A stretch of DNA of 64,000 nucleotides, from the NCBI RefSeq assembly GCF_902499125.1, contig NZ_CABVPX010000006.1:124001-188000 (forward strand), read 5' to 3'. A program made the position numbers and the translations under genes. The stretch comes from Burkholderia arboris. GTDB taxonomy: Bacteria; Pseudomonadota; Gammaproteobacteria; Burkholderiales; Burkholderiaceae. The number at the start of each line of letters is the position of its first letter. Within the stretch, counting starts at the first letter, position 1. The notes below the pieces were generated by a model. That model saw nothing but the letters and a program-made list of their open reading frames with translations. It did not search any database and was not told the DNA's origin. Below, piece by piece: positions 1 through 7,508 of the stretch.

Positions 1-770
1 AACACCGGGCTGTTCACGATCACCGCGTACAGCATGCCGGGCAGGCGTACGTCGAGCCCGAACTGCGCGGTGCCGTCGACCTTCTCCGGCGAATCGAGGC
101 GCTTCGCGGGCGTGCCGATCAGCTTGAAATCTTCCGGCTTCTTCAGCGCGACGTCCTTCGGCACCGGCAGCTTCGCGGCGGCATCGGCCAACTGGCCGTA
201 TGACGCACGGCGGCCGCTCGGCGGATGCTGCACTTCGCCGTTCGCCGCGCGGCAGCTGGCCGGATCGACGTTCCATTGCTTGGCCGCCGCGGCCACCAGC
301 AGCGTGCGCGCCGTGGCGCCCGCACGGCGCATCGGCTCCCACGCATAGCGTATCGACGTCGAGCCGCCGGTGAGCTGGCCGCCGAGCAGCGGATCGAGGA
401 ACAGCTTCTCGTTCGGCGGCGCATGATCGAGCGTCACGCTCGACAGCGGCACTTCGAGTTCCTCGGCGATCAGCATCGGCAGCGACGTATAGACACCCTG
501 CCCCATCTCGACCTTCGGCATCACCAGCGTGACCCGGCCGGCGCGGTCGATCTGCACGAACGCGTTCGGGGCGAATACGCCCGGCTGCGCGGGTTCGGCC
601 GCATCGCCGCCGATCACCGAGCGCCGTGCGTCGTCGCCCGCCGCCGGCAGGCTGAAGCCGAGCAGCAAGCCACCGCCGGCCGCCGCGCCGAGCGACATGC
701 CGAGTTTCAGAAACGACCGGCGCGACACGCCTGCGCCGGCCCGACCTGCTTCGATCAGTCCGCGTGACAT
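1..770 (-). CDS. iorB: Molybdopterin-binding subunit of a xanthine dehydrogenase-family hydroxylase (isoquinoline 1-oxidoreductase beta type), 3' part missing
   Basis: This is the large catalytic subunit of a periplasm-facing molybdenum hydroxylase; it oxidises aldehydes or N-heterocycles with molybdopterin and takes electrons out through the 2Fe-2S partner. About 256 N-terminal residues lie in the window and the gene runs off the left edge. The N-terminus carries a twin-arginine signal (RRSFLKLG near residue 17) followed by a hydrophobic Gly/Ala/Leu stretch, so export is by Tat. The segment VMPKVEMGQGVYTSLPML is typical of the first molybdopterin-binding domain. The ATG at 770 lies one base beyond the stop of the small subunit, so the two genes form one operon. 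The substrate cannot be read from the sequence; isoquinoline is only the name of the best-known member. Confidence 0.88.
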   Translation of the reverse strand, partial: MSRGLIEAGRAGAGVSRRSFLKLGMSLGAAAGGGLLLGFSLPAAGDDARRSVIGGDAAEPAQPGVFAPNAFVQIDRAGRVTLVMPKVEMGQGVYTSLPMLIAEELEVPLSSVTLDHAPPNEKLFLDPLLGGQLTGGSTSIRYAWEPMRRAGATARTLLVAAAAKQWNVDPASCRAANGEVQHPPSGRRASYGQLADAAAKLPVPKDVALKKPEDFKLIGTPAKRLDSPEKVDGTAQFGLDVRLPGMLYAVIVNSPV

Positions 771-771
771 G

Positions 772-1227
772 TCAGGCCCCCTTCGCGGCTTGCTTCACCG
801 CCGCGCGAATCCGGTTGTACGTGCCGCAGCGGCAGATGTTGCCGGCCATCGCCGCATCGATGTCGGCATCGCTCGGGTTCGGGTTCGACGCGATCAGCGC
901 CGTGGCGGCCATCACCTGCCCCGACTGGCAGTAGCCGCATTGAACGACGTCGAGCTCGCGCCACGCCTGCTGGACCTTGTGGCCGGCCGGCGTCGCGCCG
1001 ACGGCTTCGATCGTCGTGATCTTGCGGCCCGCGACGGCTGCGACCGGCAGCACGCATGAACGCGCGGCGACACCGTCGAGATGCACGGTGCACGCGCCGC
1101 ATTGCGCAATCCCGCAGCCGAACTTGGTGCCGGTGAGGCCGACGACGTCGCGCAGCACCCAGAGCAAGGGCATGTCGTCGGGGGCGTCGACCGTGCGGGT
1201 TTCGCCGTTGATGTTGAGGGTGACCAT
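772..1227 (-). CDS. iorA: 2Fe-2S small subunit of molybdenum hydroxylase (isoquinoline 1-oxidoreductase alpha type)
   Basis: The 151-residue protein is the electron-transfer subunit that pairs with the molybdopterin subunit just downstream. It has the two-cluster layout of the family: a plant-ferredoxin type N-terminal cluster with C38, C43, C46 and C58, and an alpha-helical C-terminal cluster with C97, C100, C132 and C134 (motifs CGIAQCGAC and ICRCGTY). Length and order are normal for IorA/CoxS-like proteins. Electrons from the Mo centre would pass through both clusters to a membrane or cytochrome acceptor. It is the first gene of the pair; the stop sits one base before the partner's start. 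The small subunit itself has no signal peptide and probably travels with the Tat-exported large subunit. Confidence 0.93.
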   Translation of the reverse strand: MVTLNINGETRTVDAPDDMPLLWVLRDVVGLTGTKFGCGIAQCGACTVHLDGVAARSCVLPVAAVAGRKITTIEAVGATPAGHKVQQAWRELDVVQCGYCQSGQVMAATALIASNPNPSDADIDAAMAGNICRCGTYNRIRAAVKQAAKGA

Positions 1228-1372
1228 TCAGCCTCCGGGCCGGTGTATTGGGGAAGCGGCGCGAGCGATGCGCTGCGCCGTGTCGTCGTCGTCATCGCCG
1301 GTGCGTCGTGCGCAACGGGTGCCGTGCAGCCCGGGTGGGGCGAGCCGCGGCGGTGGTGTTGCTACTACGTCC

Positions 1373-1672
1373 TTACTCTGCCACGTCGATGCCCGACAGC
1401 ACCTTGATGACGGGCGGCGCCGTGAACCAGTCGGCCGACTTCGTGCGGAATTCGCCGAAATACGGGCTCGCGAGGTGCGCGTCGAATGCAGCCTGGTCGT
1501 CGTAGATCTCGTACAGGTGCAGGTTCGGCGAGCCGTCCTGCTCGCGGAACAGGTCGTAGCGCCGGTTGCCCGGCTCGGTGCGCGTCTTGGCGACCATGCT
1601 GCGCAGCTCGGCCTCGGCGGCCTGCGCGTGTTCGGGTTTCAGGAACAGGGAAGCAATTACGTGAAGCGCCAT
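1373..1672 (-). CDS. Antibiotic biosynthesis monooxygenase (ABM) domain protein, YgiN-like putative quinol monooxygenase
   Basis: This 99-residue protein is a single ABM/dimeric alpha-beta barrel domain. Visible family features are the N-terminal strand LHVIASLFLKPEHAQAAEAEL, the NRRYDLFREQD segment, and the HLYEIYDDQAAFDAH stretch with the conserved aromatic-E-x-Y pattern, followed by HLASPYF. Such proteins oxidise quinols or small aromatic compounds without a cofactor, or act as small dimeric binding domains. A clear AAGGAG lies 8 bases before the ATG. It stands alone between the molybdenum hydroxylase and the NADP-dependent oxidoreductase, all on the minus strand, with about 100 bases on either side. 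The substrate is unknown. Confidence 0.88.
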   Translation of the reverse strand: MALHVIASLFLKPEHAQAAEAELRSMVAKTRTEPGNRRYDLFREQDGSPNLHLYEIYDDQAAFDAHLASPYFGEFRTKSADWFTAPPVIKVLSGIDVAE

Positions 1673-1770
1673 CGTGTCACTCCTTTCGAAACGGAATCGG
1701 GAAAGCCGCCCGCCGGTGTCGTGCGACGCCGGCGAGCGGCCATGTGTTGCGGCAAAGCGGTGCCGTCGTA

Positions 1771-2814
1771 TCAGGCCAGTTCGTCCGGGCCCACGCGTAC
1801 GACGACCTTGCCGAAATTCTTGCCGGCGAGCAAGCCGATCAGCGCTTCCGGCGCGTCGGCCAGGTCAGGCACGACGTCCTCGAGCGTCTTCACCTTGCCC
1901 TGCGCGACCCATTCGCTCATTTCCTTCAGGAACGGTGCATAGCCGGTTGCATAGTGATCCAGAATGATGAAACCCTGCACGCGGATGCGCTTGCGAAGGA
2001 TCGTCGACATCAGCAGCGGTACGCGGTCGGGGCCGGCCGGCAGTTCGGTGTCGTTGTAATGCGCAATGACGCCGCAGACCGGCACGCGCGCATGCTCGTT
2101 GAGCAACGGCCACACCGCGTCGAACACGGCGCCGCCGACGTTCTCGAAATAGACGTCGATCCCGTTCGGGCACGCCTCCTTCAGCTTCGCGGCGAACGCC
2201 GGATCGCGATGGTCGACGCACGCGTCGAAGCCGAGCGAGTCGGTCACGTACGCGCACTTGTCGGCGCCGCCCGCGACGCCGACCACGCGGCAGCCCTTCA
2301 GCTTCGCGATCTGGCCGACCACGGCGCCGACCGCGCCGCTCGCCGCCGCGACGACCACCGTTTCGCCGGCTTTCGGTTCGCCGATCTTCAGCAGCCCCGT
2401 GTACGCGGTGAAGCCCGGCATGCCGAGCACGCCGAGCGCGTACGACGGATGTGCGAAGTCGCGGCCGAGCGGGATCAGGTCGCGTCCGTCGGACAGCGCA
2501 TAGTCCTGCCAGCCGGCTCCGGCGACCACGAGATCGCCTTCGCGGAACGCGGGCAGGTTCGACGACACGACACGGCTGACCGTGCCGCCGACCATCGACT
2601 GGCCGAGTTCGGCCGGCGGCGCATACGACGGCGCGTCGCTCATCCGGCCGCGCATGTACGGGTCGAGCGACAACCAGACCGTGCGCAGCAGCACCTGGCC
2701 GGCGCCGGGCGTCGGCACGGTGCTGGTTTCGGCGCGGAAGTTGCCCGGCGTCGGTGCGCCGACCGGGCGCGAAGTCAGGATGATCTGGCGGTTTGCGGTC
2801 TTGCTTTGCGGCAT
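1771..2814 (-). CDS. NADP-dependent oxidoreductase, medium-chain reductase family (CurA/leukotriene B4 dehydrogenase-like)
   Basis: A 347-residue zinc-independent medium-chain reductase that reduces activated C=C bonds (enones, enals) with NADPH. Recognisable parts are the N-terminal DPYMRGRM motif, the GMPGFTAYTGLL segment and the nucleotide-binding VAAASGAVGAVVGQIAKLKGC, which replaces the usual zinc-ADH Rossmann signature, and the C-terminal FGKVVVRV. No zinc ligands are present. I chose the ATG at 2814 because GGAGG lies five bases upstream; a TTG 15 bases further out is in frame but has no better site. The TetR gene upstream and the operator copy at 2995-3010 suggest control by that repressor, as in NemR/AcuR-type electrophile-response systems. 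The physiological substrate is unknown. Confidence 0.9.
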   Translation of the reverse strand: MPQSKTANRQIILTSRPVGAPTPGNFRAETSTVPTPGAGQVLLRTVWLSLDPYMRGRMSDAPSYAPPAELGQSMVGGTVSRVVSSNLPAFREGDLVVAGAGWQDYALSDGRDLIPLGRDFAHPSYALGVLGMPGFTAYTGLLKIGEPKAGETVVVAAASGAVGAVVGQIAKLKGCRVVGVAGGADKCAYVTDSLGFDACVDHRDPAFAAKLKEACPNGIDVYFENVGGAVFDAVWPLLNEHARVPVCGVIAHYNDTELPAGPDRVPLLMSTILRKRIRVQGFIILDHYATGYAPFLKEMSEWVAQGKVKTLEDVVPDLADAPEALIGLLAGKNFGKVVVRVGPDELA

Positions 2815-2862
2815 GTAAGCCTCCGTCAACAGGAATGAACGTGCTTCGTGGGCACGAACGGA

Positions 2863-2982
2863 TCAGGGATGGACCAGCAGGAAGTGCGCGCCCGCGATAG
2901 CGGCAGCGGTCAGGCCGTCGTGGTCGCAAGCAGGCGGATGGAGCAATCGGGACAGCGTAACGCGGAGCAAGGCATTCGTCAT
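2863..2982 (-). CDS. Possible 39-residue small ORF in the leader of the NADP oxidoreductase gene
   Basis: Between the operator at 2995-3010 and the oxidoreductase gene there is an ATG-to-TGA frame of 39 codons on the minus strand, beginning MTNALLRVTL and ending HFLLVHP. It would be the first frame on a transcript starting near the operator. No good Shine-Dalgarno sequence precedes it and I know no homologue, so it may be chance; a leader of 180 bases without any role would however be long. Confidence 0.2.
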   Translation of the reverse strand: MTNALLRVTLSRLLHPPACDHDGLTAAAIAGAHFLLVHP

Positions 2983-2994
2983 TGATTGTCTGAG

Positions 2995-3010
2995 TAGACC
3001 AGTCGTCTAG
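2995..3010. promoter_or_regulatory. Putative TetR operator, copy 1 (upstream of NADP oxidoreductase)
   Basis: The 16-base site TAGACCAGTCGTCTAG has inverted TAGAC/GTCTA arms and differs in one base from the site at 3693-3708 in front of the TetR gene. It lies about 180 bases upstream of the oxidoreductase start and just past the 3' end of the TetR gene. Two near-identical inverted repeats flanking a TetR gene are the usual sign of its operators. Confidence 0.72.
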
Positions 3011-3049
3011 AATCGGAGCAAAAACAAGGCGCGCCGATGCGCGCCCGGA

Positions 3050-3670
3050 TTACGACTGCGCTCCGTTGTTTGCAACCGGTGGCAGGTTCAGCATGCGCCG
3101 CGTCTCGGCCATGGCCCTTTCCAGCGGTATGCGGGTGCGGTGAATTTTTTCCAGCAGCGTCGCGCCAAGCCACAGCTCGTACAGGATCGCGGCGGCGTGC
3201 GGCGGATCGTCGACCTGGCCGAGCGAGCCGTCGGCGAGCCCGGCTTCGATGCCGCCCGCAAGCCGCTCGATGATCTGGCTGGTGCCGCGCCGCAGTACCG
3301 CGCGCATCGCTTCCGACAGGTCCGACACTTCCGCGCCGAGTTTCACCGCGAGGCACTTGCCTTCGGGATCGTCCGCGCACTGCGTGTGCAGCCAGTTGCC
3401 CCAGTACGTCATCAGGCGCTCGGCGCCGGTGCCGGCCTGATGCTTGAGCAGGTTGTCGAGATGCGCGAGATACCCCTCGAAATACGATTCGAGCAGCGCT
3501 TCGCCGAATGCCTCTTTCGAGCCGAAGTAATGATAGAACGAGCCCTTCGGGATGCCCGCCGCGGCGAGAATCTCGTTCAGACCGACCGCCGAAAACCCCT
3601 TGTGGAGCATGATCGGCTTCGCGATATTCAGGATGTGCTGGCGGACTTCCGCGCCTGAAGATGCATTCAT
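3050..3670 (-). CDS. TetR/AcrR-family transcriptional repressor
   Basis: The 206-residue protein has a canonical TetR N-terminal helix-turn-helix (residues about 6-52: ILNIAKPIMLHKGFSAVGLNEI, then AAAGIPKGSFYHYFGSKEA) and a C-terminal ligand-binding half of the AcuR/NemR-like TetR_C type. A cysteine in AVKLGAE's neighbourhood (EGKCLAVK) sits where electrophile-sensing members carry a reactive thiol, but its role here is inference. I preferred the ATG at 3670 over an in-frame TTG at 3688. The operator at 3693-3708 starts 23 bases upstream of the ATG, so autorepression is likely, and a second copy sits before the downstream reductase gene, the probable target. Confidence 0.9.
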   Translation of the reverse strand: MNASSGAEVRQHILNIAKPIMLHKGFSAVGLNEILAAAGIPKGSFYHYFGSKEAFGEALLESYFEGYLAHLDNLLKHQAGTGAERLMTYWGNWLHTQCADDPEGKCLAVKLGAEVSDLSEAMRAVLRRGTSQIIERLAGGIEAGLADGSLGQVDDPPHAAAILYELWLGATLLEKIHRTRIPLERAMAETRRMLNLPPVANNGAQS

Positions 3671-3692
3671 GATGGCGTATGATAGCAACGAT

Positions 3693-3708
3693 TAGACCGG
3701 TCGTCTAG
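3693..3708. promoter_or_regulatory. Putative TetR operator, copy 2 (TetR promoter)
   Basis: TAGACCGGTCGTCTAG, 15 of 16 bases identical to the site at 2995-3010, lies 23 bases upstream of the TetR start codon, where bound repressor would block the repressor's own promoter. The sequence resembles published NemR-type boxes (TAGACC inverted repeats), which is background knowledge and not proof. Confidence 0.75.
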
Positions 3709-3898
3709 TAACGTCGAACCGGCATGTTGAGCGGCACTTTACCCGATCCCCGTCGCGCGCCCAATGGCCGGCCGGCAATCCCCTGCCCCGTTGCGTGCAC
3801 GGCGTCACACGAGCGACTCGATTTCGTCGCAGGCGTTTCATCGATTTCCCGCTTAAATACGCCCGGCGCATGTGCCGGCGGTCGCAAAATGGCAACCG

Positions 3899-3920
3899 GC
3901 ATTGCACACGTGTGCAATGC
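3899..3920. promoter_or_regulatory. 22-bp perfect palindrome upstream of the Tat-exported protein gene
   Basis: The stretch 3899-3920 is its own reverse complement over 22 bases, centred on CACACGTGTG. It lies 48 bases before the ATG of the exported protein, in a 297-base gap that otherwise holds only the TetR operator. A perfect palindrome of this length in this place is best explained as an operator for a dimeric regulator; no regulator is assigned. Confidence 0.6.
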
Positions 3921-3967
3921 GCTGGAACGTCGTTGCCTCCTCTCGAACCCGTGACCAGGAACGCCCC

Positions 3968-5539
3968 ATGACCGCTTCGAAACCCGCTCGCCCGCCTGCG
4001 CCGAACCGCCGGCGCTTCATCCAGCGCGGCGCCGCGCTGACCCTGTCGCCGCTCGTCGGTACGCTGGCCGCCTGTGGCGGCGACGGCAATACGACGTCTG
4101 CGTCGTCGTTTGCCGCAACCGGCGCCTCCAATACGTCCGCACGCAGCTTCGGCATTGCCGATCGCTCGATCACGATCAATGTCGTCAACGCGATCCCGTC
4201 GACGACGCTCGCGTTCGGCAGCGCGGCGAGCCAGAGCGGCTCGACGCCGCAGGCGTCGCAAGCCCTGATCGCGACCGGACAGTCGACGGCCGTCAGTGCC
4301 TCGAACAGCTGGGGCGATTGCACGGGATCGTTCAGCCTCGCCGGCGGCGACGCCTCGTTCGCGATTGCGTACACGCATCCGTTCGGCTCGCAGCCGACCA
4401 CCGTCAGCGTCTCGCCGTCGGCCGGCTACGTCGCGGGCGCCGACGCCGCGACGTTTCCCGGTCACGACTCGGTCGCGAATCTCAACCTGTATCGCGGCGT
4501 CGCGACCGCGAACGGCGCATGGGTCGTCCCGCTCGCGCAGCTCGCGACGCCGCCGGCCAACAACGGCCAGGATTTCGCGAACAGCATGTTCGGCAGCAAC
4601 GTGCGCACGGCCGCTGCCATCCAGTCCGCCTATCAGAGCACGGGCCCGCTCGGCTATGTGCCGCCCGCGGATTTCACGGGCGGCCAGCTCGCGGGCTTCG
4701 TCGCGCAATGGGTGCAGCGCTGGCAGAACGGCGCGTCGTACACCGTGCTGCCCGGCGCCGACGCGCAGCTGATCGATGCGCTGAAGCAGTATGTGTCGAG
4801 TGCGTCGAATGCCGGCCCGCTGACGATGTGGGTGCCGCAGATCGCGTGGCAGGCCGGCACGGACCCGGCGGTTTTCGCGTTGACGGGCTATCGCGCGTTT
4901 CCGTTCGTCGATGCGCAAGGCAACTGGATCGCGGCGACGGTGTCCGCGTTCCTGACGCTGCTGGCGGCCGGCTCGCACCTCGTCGCGATCAGCGCGACCA
5001 GCGACCTGCCGGCGGGCGTCACGATGCAGGCGTTCGACAGCTTCATGGGGGCGAGCGGGCTGGCGACGTCGACGGATATCGGCAACTCGCACTACGCTTC
5101 GGTCGTGAACACGACGGGCCGCTATTACCTGAGCGTCGGCAGCGATTTTGCGCCGGCGAACTGCGGGCTGATCCTGTCGTTCCTGTACGGGCGCACGGTG
5201 AACAACCTGCTCGCGGGCGCCGGTACGTACAACACGTTCATCCAGCTCGAAGGCTGGCAGGCCGGCGGCTCGCGTCACAACGCCGACTACGCGACCTATC
5301 AGCAGACGTTGTGGAACATCTCGACGTACGGCGCATCCGCGTACAGCGAGAAGCGCGCGACGTCGATCTTCCTCGCGCCGGCCGGCTGGACGCCGCAGGT
5401 CTATCAGACGACGCGGATGATGCCGTACGTCGGTGCGTATGCGCAGTCGAACGGTGCGCCGCAGGGCTGGTTGAATACGTCGCTCGTGACGATTCCGGCC
5501 GATGCGCCGCCGTTACCGTCGCGATATGTGACGAGCTGA
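3968..5539 (+). CDS. Tat-exported putative lipoprotein of unknown function
   Basis: The 523-residue product starts with a twin-arginine signal (NRRRFIQRG, residues 12-20) and a hydrophobic stretch ending in TLAACGG, which reads as a lipobox with Cys near residue 37; Tat export plus lipid attachment is therefore likely. The mature part has a beta-rich N-terminal domain (about 70-180, with TINVVNAIPSTTLAFG and WGDCTGSFSLAGGDASFAIAY) whose pattern recalls small pore-forming or aegerolysin-like sandwiches, but I cannot prove that. The rest (180-523) is rich in aromatic residues and resembles nothing I can name. It stands alone between TetR and KfrA genes. The longer in-frame extension upstream to 3872 contains the palindrome and is unlikely to be coding. 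Confidence 0.82.
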   Translation: MTASKPARPPAPNRRRFIQRGAALTLSPLVGTLAACGGDGNTTSASSFAATGASNTSARSFGIADRSITINVVNAIPSTTLAFGSAASQSGSTPQASQALIATGQSTAVSASNSWGDCTGSFSLAGGDASFAIAYTHPFGSQPTTVSVSPSAGYVAGADAATFPGHDSVANLNLYRGVATANGAWVVPLAQLATPPANNGQDFANSMFGSNVRTAAAIQSAYQSTGPLGYVPPADFTGGQLAGFVAQWVQRWQNGASYTVLPGADAQLIDALKQYVSSASNAGPLTMWVPQIAWQAGTDPAVFALTGYRAFPFVDAQGNWIAATVSAFLTLLAAGSHLVAISATSDLPAGVTMQAFDSFMGASGLATSTDIGNSHYASVVNTTGRYYLSVGSDFAPANCGLILSFLYGRTVNNLLAGAGTYNTFIQLEGWQAGGSRHNADYATYQQTLWNISTYGASAYSEKRATSIFLAPAGWTPQVYQTTRMMPYVGAYAQSNGAPQGWLNTSLVTIPADAPPLPSRYVTS

Positions 5540-5650
5540 GTTGAATCGGGCGTGCACGCGTTCAGGCGCGTGCCGTCGGGCCTGCTCACGGGCCGGCGTG
5601 CTCGTTCGGCGTGCGTCGATACGGGTCGGCGCACGCCTGCGGACCGATCG

Positions 5651-6670
5651 TCAGCGCGAGGCCTCGTCGGTGCGCTTTCTCGTGCGGGCCTTGCGGCCCT
5701 CGCGCTGGGCGGCCGGCGCCGTCTTGACGCCGCGCAGCGGCGCCCGGCGTGCGAGCACCGTCATCTCCCGCCTCAGCGCATCGAGCTCCTTGCCGCGCGC
5801 CGCATCGGTCGCCAGTGCGCCGTCGAGCTGCCCCTGAAGCACGCCGCATCGATGCAGGGCGTCGCCAAGTTGCGCCTGCAGCGCGGTCTGGTCCTTTCGC
5901 TGCTGCGCATCGCGTTGTTCGGTGCGCGACGTCGCTGCGTCGAGTTCCTTCTGCAACCGCGCGGCCGCGAGCCGCTCGCGATCGATTTCCTGCAGCGCCC
6001 GCTTCTCCGATGCACGCAAGCGCTCCTCGGCGCGGCCCGCATCGTCGCGCAGCCGGTCGAGCTGGGTACTGAAATCCGCGCGGGCCTGCGCGAGCGCGCG
6101 GTCGCCTTCCGCGTTGTCGGCCGTCACGCGTTCGATCTCTGCTTGCAGCGCTTGCCGCGATGCATCGTCGGCCGCCCTCGCCTGCTCCAGCTCCTGAATG
6201 CGGACCTGCGCGGCCAGCAACGCAGCCGTGCGTTGTTCCAGCGCGGTTTCGGTGCGGGCCAGTTCGGCCTGGAGCGTCGCGACTTCCGCGTGCGCGGTTG
6301 CCCGCGCGGCCTCGACTTCCGTACGCAGTGCATCGAGCGCGGCGGCCGCGGCGGCGCTCGACCGGTTCCACAATGCAGCGACCAGTTCGCCGGCCGCCGC
6401 CTGCAGATCGGCCGGCAGGTCGGGATGCTCGATCCGGACGCGGCTCTTTTCCCGCAGCTCGGCCCAGAACTCACCGAGGACGGCCGTCGGCGTGCTCATG
6501 CTGCCCTTGCGAACGAGCTGGTACAGGCGGTTGGCCGTGGGCGTGATACCGAACCGGAAGAACAGCAGCGCGCACGCTTCGCGATACAGCTCGCGCGTTT
6601 TCGGGAAATCGGCCTTGAGACGCTCGATTTCGGCGGTCAGGCGGGGTTCGTCGGCAGCGAGATCGGACAT
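5651..6670 (-). CDS. KfrA-like DNA-binding protein with long coiled coil
   Basis: The 339-residue protein has the KfrA N-terminal DNA-binding domain (about residues 15-120; RELYREACALLFFRFGITPTANRLYQLVRKGSMSTPT region with the conserved RLYQLVRKG-S-S/T pattern) followed by an almost unbroken alanine, glutamate and arginine-rich coiled coil (about 120-310) and a basic tail. KfrA of IncP plasmids is an autorepressor and nucleoid-like organiser; chromosomal relatives occur in Burkholderia. I chose the ATG at 6670; the extra residues in the longer frame come from AT-rich intergenic DNA. An inverted repeat at 6703-6717 sits 33 bases upstream, a plausible autoregulatory site. It is divergent from a cysteine protease gene of lower G+C, so the pair may be one acquired unit. 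Confidence 0.85.
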   Translation of the reverse strand: MSDLAADEPRLTAEIERLKADFPKTRELYREACALLFFRFGITPTANRLYQLVRKGSMSTPTAVLGEFWAELREKSRVRIEHPDLPADLQAAAGELVAALWNRSSAAAAAALDALRTEVEAARATAHAEVATLQAELARTETALEQRTAALLAAQVRIQELEQARAADDASRQALQAEIERVTADNAEGDRALAQARADFSTQLDRLRDDAGRAEERLRASEKRALQEIDRERLAAARLQKELDAATSRTEQRDAQQRKDQTALQAQLGDALHRCGVLQGQLDGALATDAARGKELDALRREMTVLARRAPLRGVKTAPAAQREGRKARTRKRTDEASR

Positions 6671-6702
6671 GGCGGGTTTCGTCGGGAATTTGATGAATAA
6701 TA

Positions 6703-6717
6703 TAACGTAAACCGTTA
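6703..6717. promoter_or_regulatory. Inverted repeat in the kfrA-like/protease divergent promoter region
   Basis: TAACG-TAAAC-CGTTA (5-base arms, 5-base spacer) lies in the unusually AT-rich 182-base gap between the two divergent genes. KfrA proteins bind inverted repeats in their own promoters, so this is a candidate operator. A perfect TATAAT at 6758-6763 in the same gap points toward the protease gene but lacks a convincing -35 at 16-18 bases. Confidence 0.45.
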
Positions 6718-6852
6718 AATATCCAATCATTCGCTCGGTTGAATTTGACATTATTTCTATAATGTCGAGATTGATGGGGCGGCGATCGCAATGGTTGTCG
6801 TCACGCCCGGTTCTTCATACGCTTAGGAATCACGCCTGCCGGGAGACCCGAA

Positions 6853-7344
6853 ATGGTGGACTTCAGATTGAACGTACCGATGGTCGATCAGAGCGGCGTA
6901 AAGAAGAGCAAATCAGGAACCAAAGCACTGAACAACGCCTGCTGGTATGCGGCGGCGTGCATGGTTTCGTACTTCCACCGCCCCGGGCCGCGTGTGGGCA
7001 TACCGTCGCTCTGGCGCGCGGACCAGGGGCTTCCTCAGTCGAGGATCCCCGACTTGTGCGCGAACGAGGGACTCGTGCCGCTCTTTCAGCCGACGACCAT
7101 TACGCCCGAATGGCTCGCCACGGTACTGACGAAATTCGGTCCGATCTGGGCCGCCGGGCACTTCCTGGACAGGCCTGACCAGACTGAAATCGGTCACGTG
7201 ATCGTCATCACGGGGATCCAGCAACGCATCGTTCATTACAACGACCCGGAGGGGCCACCTCCGCGCACGATGCTTCTGGGGACGCTCGACACCGGACGGC
7301 ACCGACCCGACGGACTGCTGGTGAAAGGGTCCCACCGATATTGA
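6853..7344 (+). CDS. AvrRpt2-like papain-fold cysteine protease
   Basis: A 163-residue single-domain protein with a papain-like catalytic pattern: Cys30 in NNACWYAAACMV, His115 in IGHVIVITGI and Asp131 (or Asn130) in HYNDPEGP. This arrangement and the short length match the papain-like AvrRpt2 family (C39/C70-like), whose founding member is a type III effector cleaving plant RIN4. No signal peptide is present. The coding DNA is visibly poorer in G+C than the flanks, and the gene faces a KfrA-like gene across an AT-rich promoter region, both signs of transfer. It could be an effector injected into other cells or an intracellular peptidase; no immunity-like gene is adjacent. The assignment of catalytic residues is firm, the role is open. 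Confidence 0.82.
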   Translation: MVDFRLNVPMVDQSGVKKSKSGTKALNNACWYAAACMVSYFHRPGPRVGIPSLWRADQGLPQSRIPDLCANEGLVPLFQPTTITPEWLATVLTKFGPIWAAGHFLDRPDQTEIGHVIVITGIQQRIVHYNDPEGPPPRTMLLGTLDTGRHRPDGLLVKGSHRY

Positions 7345-7508
7345 ATGCACGGCGGGCGCCGAGCCGCCCGCCCGGCGCGAAACGCCCCTGCAGCCGCCCC
7401 CGAAAACCGTCAACATTGCGCCATTGAAAGCCGGTTGCGCTGCCCTGCCGTGTCGTCGGCATCCATCCGCTGCATCCGCCAGGAAAACAGAAGAACCAGG
7501 AGCCCGCG

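Noticed and set aside
3692..5278. A 528-codon open frame on the minus strand opposite the Tat-exported protein gene
   Set aside because: It is Arg-rich text typical of antisense frames in high-GC DNA, lacks a ribosome-binding site, and lies opposite a gene with a clear Tat signal.
6745..6763. TTGACA followed by TATAAT as a classical sigma-70 promoter for the protease gene
   Set aside because: The hexamers are only seven bases apart, far below the needed 16-18; only the TATAAT is usable as a -10 candidate.
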